Positions 35,801-44,000 of a stretch of DNA of 64,000 nt are shown here, piece after piece (positions within the stretch are counted from its first letter, which is position 1; each line of letters begins with the position of its first letter). The position numbers were made by a program, and so were the translations under genes. The DNA is from Trebouxia sp. TZW2008 (taxonomy: Eukaryota > Chlorophyta > Trebouxiophyceae > Trebouxiales > Trebouxiaceae), in contig BDIU01000056.1 of NCBI GenBank assembly GCA_002118135.1, positions 310,001-374,000 of the forward strand. The letters run 5' to 3'. The notes under the pieces are model-generated. The model was not told where the DNA came from. It was given only the letters and a program-made list of their open reading frames with translations, and ran no database searches.

Positions 35801-37309
35801 CCTGAGAAACATGCCGCAGCTCATGGCTTCACTTCCGCGTATCACGATTTGTGCCTTCTTGCAGGATGCCGTCATTGTGTTTGTTTTACACTTGTGGAGC
35901 AGTGAGGCAGGGATGGCTGCATTGAGCTTGCCTGCAGATTGCTGTATTGCTGCAGAGATGGCAGGCTGCACAGCGCCGCTGCTGATGGTACTGCTGGTTT
36001 GATGGCGTCCCATGATGTATATTGTCAACGATTTATGCCTCAAGACAAGAGTAGTCCTGTCATAGACAGAGCTGTGTAATGCTGCAACTGCTGCTAGTGC
36101 GACTGCTGCTGTCATTGGTGTTGTTGCTGTTACTGCTACAATTGTGCTGCCACAGCCACTTTCTTGGCTACTGCTGCTGCTGACTATATTGAGAAGATTT
36201 TAGCACCGATGGCTTGTCTGGTCATGCCCAGGAGTTGGTGTGGGCTGACCCAATGCGGGTTTCTTACAGCTGACTCAACATGCTGCAAAGGCTTGTGCTC
36301 ATATGCTATCTGCTGATCTGATGCTGCAACCTCACACAGCAGCAATAGCAGCTTCTGAGCTGAAGAATGTGCAAGGCTGATACTCATGATAACATTGACA
36401 AGAGATATCTCTGCCAGCGGGGTGTTATGCAAGACATATGCAAGCAGAGGCCTTTTTGACACATGCTTGACTCCCTGTTGCTGACAAGTGAGAAGACTTA
36501 TGCACACTCATAGCATCCATCTCAGAGCAACCAGCAGGCATAGTCCCCAGAGTACATTAGATGAAACTTAGCACAATCAAGTACAAATGCAAGCAGGCTG
36601 TACAGCAGCCTTTTGCCCAAGGTTGCGATGCCAGATACAGTAGAGGAAGGCCACCTTGACAGTGCCATTGTATAAGGTCCTGTTGTCAGTGTTGCCATCA
36701 TAGGCTTTGTCAAAGACATAGCGCTTCTCCCTGGACGGCACCTTGATCTCTGAGGAGCGTCTTATGACTGGCAGCCTGGGCTTTCCTGCCGCTGCAGGGT
36801 CCATGACAACAATCACCTGCAATGCCAGCAGATGCTGCTTACTGCAATCTTCAAGCATATGCACAGGGCTGATGCAGCTGCTTTTATTCTGGTGTCACTT
36901 GAAAGCAGAGAGCGCAGAGATGGCATTAATGTTTTGATCTGGAAACTATGCGTAAAGTGATATGAGTCAATATGAGCAGATGAACAGTTTGTGTAGCTGA
37001 TGGCAAGCAGTGGACACCTTGTCGTCTACCAGGCGAGTGATGAGATGACAACCCGAATTTCTCTCCTTGCGCGTCAGTGGCCGACATCTTACAGCAACCT
37101 GCAGGCAAAATGGGTTGTCAAGGGACAAGTATCTTTCCAGCTATGCAATGGGTCAGCTTGACTGAGCTATGACAAGTGCTCACCGTGAGTGTAGACTGTG
37201 AGACTCCTTTCTTCTTTAGGACAGAAGTGAACTTCAAAGTGGCATCAAAGAGTTCAGCTAGCTCTTGAGTGTTGTCAGCTGTGTTGATGGCGGTTTCTCC
37301 GCCCGCCAT
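23843..37309 (-). CDS. Kinesin-8 motor protein, 19 exons, 956 aa
   Basis: Exons: 37309-37184, 37098-37018, 36816-36655, 35066-34920, 34503-34397, 33927-33843, 33232-33116, 32565-32462, 31732-31610, 30792-30576, 29534-29389, 28908-28782, 28679-28413, 27201-26982, 26410-26273, 25813-25632, 24974-24854, 24456-24238 and 24024-23843. Phases all agree (957 codons). The motor is N-terminal: [39 protein letters not shown] (P-loop), SSRSHAI (switch I), [10 protein letters not shown] (switch II), [47 protein letters not shown] and [11 protein letters not shown] fit kinesin-8 (Kip3/KIF18/19), plus-end motors that limit microtubule length. The stalk has short coiled-coil stretches; the tail is Ser/Arg/Pro-rich and basic. 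At least seven introns carry decayed copies of exon borders. Confidence 0.93.
24457..24600. repeat. Exon-fossil copy upstream of kinesin exon 18
   Basis: The segment near 24540-24595 repeats 24385-24440 of the exon (TCCTGCTACTCTGTAGAAAT against TTCTGCTACCTTGTAGAAAT). A single decayed acceptor-side copy with frame loss. Confidence 0.75.
26411..26935. repeat. Acceptor-side exon-fossil array upstream of kinesin exon 15
   Basis: Four copies of the exon 15 start lie at about 26545-26480, 26655-26620, 26770-26685 and 26925-26890. The true exon reads [20 protein letters not shown]. Copies read [20 protein letters not shown] (nearly intact), TLTAKRYLL and shorter relics, each preceded by a CTGCAG-type acceptor. 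Confidence 0.88.
27270..27745. repeat. Acceptor-side exon-fossil array upstream of kinesin exon 14
   Basis: Three decayed copies (about 27400-27275, 27530-27430, 27745-27640) of the exon 14 segment around 27190-27085. On the minus strand all share GGCAAGGCCAAGGGTCAAGG-like and GCTGAGGGCC blocks. Frames are broken by indels. Confidence 0.85.
28030..28102 (-). tRNA. tRNA-Lys (anticodon CUU)
   Basis: Read on the minus strand, this folds as a complete cloverleaf: acceptor GCCGGAG pairing CTTCGGT, D-arm with TAGCTCAGTTGGTAGAGC (A box), anticodon stem CAAGG/CCTTG with loop CTCTTAA (anticodon CTT), and T-arm GGTTCGAGCCC (B box). It has no intron, and the CCA is not encoded, as in eukaryotes. It lies inside the kinesin-8 intron between exons 13 and 14, on the same strand as the host gene. 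Confidence 0.95.
29284..29364 (+). mobile_element. Two-hairpin SINE-like element with 10-bp target duplication
   Basis: The core is GGGCTGCCTCTTGAGACAGA, then ATTATGACGCCTACTGGC, then a T-rich tail (CTTTTCTTTTTCTTTG). It is flanked by direct repeats CTGCATGAGA at 29274-29283 and 29365-29374. It lies in a kinesin intron, about 15 bp past the exon 11 donor, antisense to the gene. Confidence 0.8.
29535..30270. repeat. Acceptor-side exon-fossil array upstream of kinesin exon 11
   Basis: The exon starts with GGTGACAACATGGCTGAAGA (minus strand). Copies of this border recur near 29690, 29810, 29970, 30105 and 30250, each with GCAGCTCTTCAGCCATG on the plus strand or a close variant, followed by a variable 100-150 bp. 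All lose frame within about 20 codons. Confidence 0.85.
30508..30563. repeat. Hexanucleotide microsatellite (GATGCT)n
   Basis: About eight tandem GATGCT units lie 13 bp downstream of the kinesin exon 10 donor (30576), inside the intron. Confidence 0.95.
30793..31200. repeat. Acceptor-side exon-fossil array upstream of kinesin exon 10, ~105 bp unit
   Basis: Four copies of the border and first 15-20 codons lie at about 30890, 30990, 31100 and 31200. The real exon reads [20 protein letters not shown]. Copies read [38 protein letters not shown] and two with shifted frame. All keep a GCAG acceptor. Confidence 0.92.
31835..32115. repeat. Acceptor-side exon-fossil array upstream of kinesin exon 9
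   Basis: Two copies (about 31925-31840 and 32112-32025) of the exon that encodes [20 protein letters not shown]. The nearer copy has a stop in place of the Leu after INA. The farther copy keeps [18 protein letters not shown], then diverges at the FRNSKLT motif. Each starts after GCAG. Confidence 0.92.
32620..33115. repeat. Donor-side exon-fossil array downstream of kinesin exon 7, ~100 bp unit
   Basis: At least four copies of the exon end ([11 protein letters not shown] plus GT) lie at about 33050, 32990, 32910 and 32820. Translations include [16 protein letters not shown] and [13 protein letters not shown] relics. Downstream sequence is repeated with each. Confidence 0.8.
35240..35680. repeat. 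Two full fossil copies of the kinesin P-loop exon
   Basis: Upstream of exon 4 (35066-34920), copies lie at about 35371-35255 and 35657-35537. The real exon reads [14 protein letters not shown]. The first copy reads [14 protein letters not shown], with Ser to Leu in the P-loop. The second reads FAYRATG, stop, GKTSTT. Intervening sequence also repeats ([19 protein letters not shown] on the other strand). Confidence 0.93.
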
Positions 37310-38741
37310 AGCGCTCGATTGCAGATCTTGCTTGTGAGCAGCACCAGTCTCCCAGGCTGCCTGCCGCCGTGGCAGAAGCGGGCGGGCCTTGCAGTCCGCC
37401 TCTGTAACTGCTTAGACGTTTCTTACTGATACTTCGAGACCTGTTGCAAGCGCTGAGGCCAAGCAGACAAGGCGCGCGCAAAGTTGCACATGGTCGCCTC
37501 CGTCCTGCGAACTAGAGCAGAAGCTTAGCTGGCTCGCTTCCGCCTGTATGCTTGACACGCACGCTGCCTGCCACCGTGCGGCACAACCATCCTTGCGGAC
37601 CCCCTCGACTGCCGGTGGCTGCGATCCTGCCAGCTTCAAACCTCAAACGACGACTTCAAGGTCAACTGCATATTCTAAATTCTTCAGCTGACTGACTTGC
37701 TAGGGATTGCTTGAAAGTTAAGCCAGAAAGTGTCATGGTTGCTGCGCATGCAGTCCTGAGGCTTAACCTTATTTAGCTGAGAGATATCAATCCATCAGGG
37801 GGCAGGCTGTTGACCACAGCCTTTCTTTGCTTCACAATGTAACATGCTAACAGAGACCCAGTTGAGATATGCAACTTGTTGTTCTGCACCACATGTATTG
37901 CTCATGACAACAAAGCACTGCCAGCCGAGAAAGTGCCTGGTGAAGGTCTGCATCCTGACCAGCCCCACTAACGCTGTCGTTGTCAAGCATAACTTATCTA
38001 ACTAACTTAGTAATGCAAGACCAAGAGCGTCAGTGAGCATTGCTTATGTTCTTTAAATATCAAATTTGATCAAAGCGTGCTGTTGTTGCTGATGTGAAAT
38101 GCAATGCTGCTGACTTTCATTGCACATCTGTGCTGAAGGGATAGCCAAATCGTAACAGCATTTATAGATGTGCAGCAAGTGTGGGCACTGACATTTCAAG
38201 CACATGATTGAGCATCACTTGGCCTGCCAGAACGGAAGCCAGCACTCAGCTGGTGCGACAGGAATCTGGGCATGAGCATCACATGCTCTCAACAGTAAGG
38301 CACTGCATTGTAGCTCACCATGTGCATCTTGCATTTGCAACAGACAATGACAACATCAATGTGGTGCTCATTTTCTGCTAATGCATTGCTAGTGGGTGCT
38401 AATCTGTGCAACTATTGTTGCAGAGCTGGGAGCTGTAGCGCATTTGGCATGAAATGTTTTACACATTTGGAACAAGCCGGCTTGACCTGTGTTGCAGTAC
38501 TTCACAACGCTGACCATGCAGCTCAGGTACAGTAGTTCAGTAATTTTTGACGCAGACATTGCAACTCTGTGCCATACAGGAACAATTTGAATCACTCGCT
38601 GTACAACAATATCAAGTCACGTCACAAGCAAGTGTATTATATCAATACGATAACAGCACAAAAGTGTTCACAGCAAAGGCTGCACTAAACCGGGCGTAAT
38701 CAGGGTTCGCTACTAAATAGCGAGATCAAGACACAAGCTGC
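37310..38741. other. Upstream region of kinesin-8 and 3' region of the next gene
   Basis: About 1.4 kb without a supported gene. The first 350 bp (37310-37660) are GC-richer with CpG-like runs and probably hold the kinesin promoter and 5' leader. The remainder shows nothing recognisable. Confidence 0.5.
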
Positions 38742-39884
38742 TTAAACATGCTTGCCCACTGAGCTGCCAGGGGTGATTTTGTCCTTGATCTTCTGTCCAA
38801 GGGTCCTGTCGTCAACCTGACCGCCAGTAGCATCATACTCAGCACCCCTAGTGGCACTGCTGACCTTCTGCCCAGCACCATTGTTGCCGCTGCCCATGCC
38901 GCCAGTGTCGCTGTGGTGACCCGTGTGGGAGCCATGTGTGTTGTGTGCCGCGCCAGTGTTGTTGTGGCCCAAACCACCTGTGTGGCTGTGGTGTCCTAGG
39001 CCTGTGCCAGTACCAACGCTTGATCCAACACCTGTGCCCATAGTTGTGCCAGTGTTGCTGTAGCCAGTCTCAGTGTTGCCATAACCAGTGCCAGTGTGTC
39101 CCAGAGTGTTGCCAGTTGAGGCGCCACCAATGCCTGTGCCAGTGTGACCATGGTGGTGACCAGGTCCAGAGCCCACTGCTGCATCAGTGCCCATGTGGTT
39201 GTGACCCATGTGACCTGTGTGTGTGTGGCCCAGGCCTGAGTCAACGCCAGTGCCCATGTGACCGGCATGCTGGTGACCCATGCCATGGTTGCCGTGGCCA
39301 ATTCCGCTGTCACCCAGACCAGTAGTGTTGTCTGTCAGGCCAGTGTTGGTGTTGCCAATGCCTGTGCCTGAAGATCCTGTGTTGTAGCCAGTGTTGCCGA
39401 CACCTGTACAGCGAGAGACGTCAGCACATGTTGTGAATGAGCAAAGCTCGAGTCTCGGCAGTGACTGTACATAAACATGGCAAAGCAGAGTTTTTACGGT
39501 CCGCGCACCTGAGCCGTAGCCAGATCCCACAGATCCGCCGGTAGCAGTGTTGTCAAAGCCCTGACCCAAGTTGCCCTGGTCGAACCCGCGGCCCAAATTG
39601 CCTTGCGCACCGGTCTGGTTGGCTGGATCGTAGTCCAAGTTCTGGTTGTTCTGAGCGCTGAAGTGGTTGCCTCCTGGGCCTGGGACCAGTGAGCCGTTTG
39701 GTCCTTGCATGGTGCCCTTAGCCTTCTGCTTGATCTGCATCACAAAAGATATGGTGAGAAAGAGTCAGAGGCTGATCCCGCTCAAGCATGCCGGGGACGC
39801 AGCAGCACTGGAGCTAAGTACAGTTGTCTGCAGCGAGAAGTGCAGCCGGCGATCCACGCGTACCTCATCCATGATGCCGGCCAT
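38742..39884 (-). CDS. Gly/His/Thr-rich hydrophilin (dehydrin/LEA-like), 3 exons, 302 aa
   Basis: Exons are 39884-39864, 39734-39509 and 39403-38742 (303 codons). It starts MAGIMDEIKQKAKGTMQGPN. The middle is a long run of GTGxGNTxTG and GHxHxGH-type repeats with almost no hydrophobic residues. It ends RTLGQKIKDKITPGSSVG. QKIKDKI resembles the Lys-rich helix-forming K-segment of dehydrins, and composition meets the hydrophilin description (very high Gly and hydrophilicity). Such proteins protect membranes and enzymes in drying or freezing, and His-rich members can bind metals. The similarity is compositional, so assignment to true dehydrins is not firm. Exon 1 is only seven codons. Confidence 0.75.
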
Positions 39885-40439
39885 CTTTCTGAATGTGAGT
39901 TGCTGTGACGAGAAGGGGCGCTGGGTGAATATGCAAGTCTGAGCTTTGCGGAAGCGTGCAAAGCGTCTCGAATCAATGTGTCGAAGAGGGCTTAAAGCGA
40001 GACAAGAATCTGACATGTACACGTGGAGACCACCTGTTGCTGACTCAGCCAGCTGCCTGCTCAAGACTCGCGCAGGCGTTACAACGAAGGGCTAGTCGAA
40101 AAGTGCCCTGCAAAATGCCCCCAGCTCTGCACGCAAAAGCTTGAACTCCTACGGTGTCTGAGACAGATCTTGCAGCCCAGCTTCGCACCTCGCCGAAGCG
40201 CTCGTGATCAGACGAGAGTTCTGTGCAATGTTCAAATTGTGAATGCATTGAATTTTACTGGACGATGTCGATTGCGCCGATGCTCGGCACACTACGATCC
40301 CAGACCGACCTCACTGCAGGCAAGTACAGTTGCCGCATCTCTGACTCGAACAGCACCCGCATGCTGCCCAGAACATCCAGCGCAGCAGAGCCTGTGTGAT
40401 GTCTGTGCATTTTTGCGCGCAGGCCCGGCGAACGGAAGT
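39885..40439. promoter_or_regulatory. Divergent promoter region, hydrophilin / Gln-rich gene
   Basis: This 555-bp spacer between divergent starts should hold both promoters. An open frame across 40170-40440 has no ATG before 40440, so I treat it as leader or spacer. Dehydration- or cold-type elements cannot be assigned by eye. Confidence 0.45.
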
Positions 40440-40979
40440 ATGTGTACCACTCTCTGCACTGACGAGATAGACGACGTACACATTCCTCAGCTCAGCGCCG
40501 GCGCCGAAAGGCAAGATGAATGCGGTCCCATACATGACGCGAATGAGGCGACTTCGGCGCGCATGCGTCCCTTGGACCACACCTACGACCTCGCCATGCC
40601 TGACGTTGGTTTCTCCCAAACTACCGCTGCCGATACTCAGGTAACTTCTGCCTGCCAGTTGTATGTGGCGTGCAGCGCTAGGTATGCCATGCAGAACTTG
40701 AGAGCGATGAACCCTTTCATCACGGTAGACCATACTATACAGAAGCCAAACAGTTGCCTGAGATCCACGCACACAGTTTAGCCACTGCCCTTCACAACAG
40801 GGCAACATCAGCGTGTAACGTCAACACAACAACGGACAGATGTTGCATCTGCTAACGTGTGTCAGAGAACTTGTTTGCTGGTGTGTCAGAATGTCTCCAT
40901 GCTGCCTTCATCAGCAACTCTCACTTTGGCTCTGCAGGAATCAGTGTATGATCATGAGCACGAGATCAGCTTTCGCCGC

Positions 40980-41016
<37 letters not shown>

Positions 41017-44000
41017 CACAAGAGCCTATCCCAAGATCAGGCGAGGGTTTTAGGGTTGCACTCAATGATGCACATGCTCTGCAGCATGGAATTGCATCCA
41101 GCCAAGCAGCTTTAAGCCACAGCCCACACAATGCTGGGGTGTCACAAGCCACATCCATCACACGTTCAGATCATCCGCCCGCTCATCAGTCTTGTGCCTC
41201 AGCTGAACATGCTCACAATGCTCAGCTTACAAAGAGGGAGGGTACCCCCAGGGGCGCCCCAAGAAGACCCTTGCCCCCCGCAGCAATAGCAGGTCAAGAT
41301 GCTTTCTGTTGGCAGCAGCAGCAGCAGCAGCAAACTTTGAGTCAGCAAAGGCTGAATACTCAGCCCAGTCTAAGTCAGCCACAATTGAGTCAGCCAAGAT
41401 TGAGTACTCGGCCAAGTCTGAGTCAGCCAAAATTGAGTCAACCGACTGAGCCTGCATCAGCACAAGGACATTCTCAGGTGCCTGTTGTTCATCCAGACAC
41501 TGAGAACCCCAGATACAGGCTGAGTCAGCAGCAGCAGCAGCAGCAGCAGNNNNNNNNNNNNNNNNNNNNNNNNNNNNNNNNNNNNNNNNNNNNNNNNNNN
41601 NNNNNNNNNNNNNNNNNNNNNNNNNNNNNNNNNNNNNNNNNNNNNNNNNNNNNNNNNNNNNNNNNNNNNNNNNNNNNNNNNNNNNNNNNNNNNNNNNNNN
41701 NNNNNNNNNNNNNNNNNNNNNNNNNNNNNNNNNNNNNNNNNNNNNNNNNNNNNNNNNNNNNNNNNNNNNNNNNNNNNNNNNNNNNNNNNNNNNNNNNNNN
41801 NNNNNNNNNNNNNNNNNNGCAAAAATCAAGTCAGCAAAGACTAAGTACTCAGCCAAGTCTGAGTCAGCCACAATTGAGCCAACCAGGTCTGAGTCCTCGG
41901 CCCAGTCTGAGTCAGCCAGAATCAAGTCAGCCAAGTTTGAGTCAGCCAACTGAGCCTGCATCAACGCAAGGACATGCTCAGGTGCCTGTGGTTCATCCAG
42001 ACACTGAGAACCCCAGATACGGGCTGAGTCAGCAGCAGCAGCAGCAGCAGAGGTCAAGTGCTCTGTCAAGTCTGAGTCAGCCAAGACTGAGTACTCATTC
42101 AAGTCTGAGTCAGCCAAGGTTGAGTCAGCCAAGTCTGAGTCAGCCAACTGAGCCTGAGCAGGCGTGGTGTCACATGCCCAGGTCAACAGAGGAGAGATTG
42201 CAGCTGGAGAGGCAGGTTGACATCATGTACAAGGGGTCGCCGGTGACATGGGTCAAGCACGCTGGCAAGTATGAAACAGGAAGGGACAAGCAAGGGAGTG
42301 CTAGAGCATGCCCTTGGTGCAGAGACAGCATCAGGTCAGTTGCAACAGTTCAGCTTCTGATGAAAGCGAAGCAGTAGGAAATTGTTATGCCCGAAAACGC
42401 GTCCTACAACAGCTTTACTTCACTCGCATAGGTTGCAAGAACGGGGCAGACAGGGACAAGCAGGGCGGTGATAGAGCATGCCGTTGGTGCAGGGAAAGCA
42501 TCAGGTGTGTTGTGAGCAGTTAGCTCTTAACTGACCCCAAGTTACAAAGTGTTGGTGTGCCTGAAAACGCATTATTCCACAGCTTGCAGGATCCTATGTG
42601 CCTGGAAAATGTGTCCTCTCATGGACTTACCTTGCCTGCGTAACTTGGGCTTGCATGTCTCTGATGCAGAAAACATATCAGGCCTGTCATGGGAATGTTC
42701 TGCCGTTCTGTCAGAACACTAGTGTGCCTCAAGAATGGAATACACCACTGCTGTCCCTCACCTGTTCCAAATGTATGTGCTAGCTAGTTGCACTCTCCAT
42801 GTCGGCCTCTACTACAGTAAACTCTCTTTGTAACGACTGCTTTGGCTACCACAAAATATGTACTTACAGCAAATTGTCCTTACTCAGAGGGGCCACTGCA
42901 GTCAGAATGCAGTGATCGGTTACCAAAGGCATTGTCCTTACATCGGGATTGTCCTCAAATTGAGTGTCCTTACAAAGAGAGTGCACTGTAGCAACAAAGA
43001 TGCTCTGGCATAAGGCTTCTGTGAGCAATGTGCGTTGCATCAAGGCTGGCATGCTTCAGGCAACGCCTTCAAACAGTTCTGCCCAAATGCGCAATGTGGC
43101 AAATAAACTCACAAGCATCTGGAGTCTTGCAAAAGGTACTTGACTCAAGGAATCCCCTTCTGATGTGGTGATGTTTGTGACAGAACCAATGCCAGAATTT
43201 CACAAATGTTCTTCTGGTTGTTTTTGCAGGTAAAGATTTGGGGGCAGTGCATTTGTGATCAAATCAGGCCCAGCGCCTGATGCTGTCCCTAACAGCCCTG
43301 GGGACACGAGCACTGCACTCAAGTCAAAGCCTTGCAATCCAAGACAAAGCCTTGCAACCATTTCTGGTGCTGTACTGCAGGGAACAGGACAAGATTTGGA
43401 GGCAATGCATTTGTGGCAGAAGCAGGCCCAGCGCTTGGTGTTGTCCCCAACAGCCTTGGGAGCACGCCTACTGTGCAGTAGTTAACAGAGCCTCTCCCCC
43501 CTGGTTGCACACTCTCAGTGCCCCTGCTGGAAGTACCTTTGCTGGAAACAGTCCTGCTGGAAATAGCCCTGCTGAGAGTGACCCTGCTGGAAACAGCCCT
43601 GCTGGAAGCGCCCCTGCTGGAAGCGCCCCTGCTGGTGTGCATGTGCCGCAGTTGCCATACACACAGGCCATGACAGCAACCCCTGCCCAAACGCCTTTGC
43701 AAAGTTTACAGCCAACAGCAGGCTCCCTAGCACATCAGCATTCACATTCTACTTGGAGTTTACAGCCAGTGACAACTTCACCAGCAAACCCAAAGCAGAT
43801 GACTATGCAAAGTTCACAGCTCACACCATTTCCACCAGCAGATCAGCATCCACACCTACTGTCAGAGATGCAGTCACAGTCACAGTCACAACCCTTGTCT
43901 ACACCACCATCAAACTCATCAGCTCATCAGCTTTCTCAGCCATTGTCAAACACACAGCCACAGCCACAGTCACAGTCACCGTCTACACCAAATGCGGATT

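Noticed and set aside
40170..40440. N-terminal extension of the Gln-rich gene
   Set aside because: The frame is open but has no ATG before 40440; only non-ATG codons would start it.
41227..42186. Antisense open frame of about 319 codons rich in ADSDLADS
   Set aside because: It mirrors the SLSQP/poly-Gln repeats of the real plus-strand exon and runs through the gap; no start, splice or domain support.
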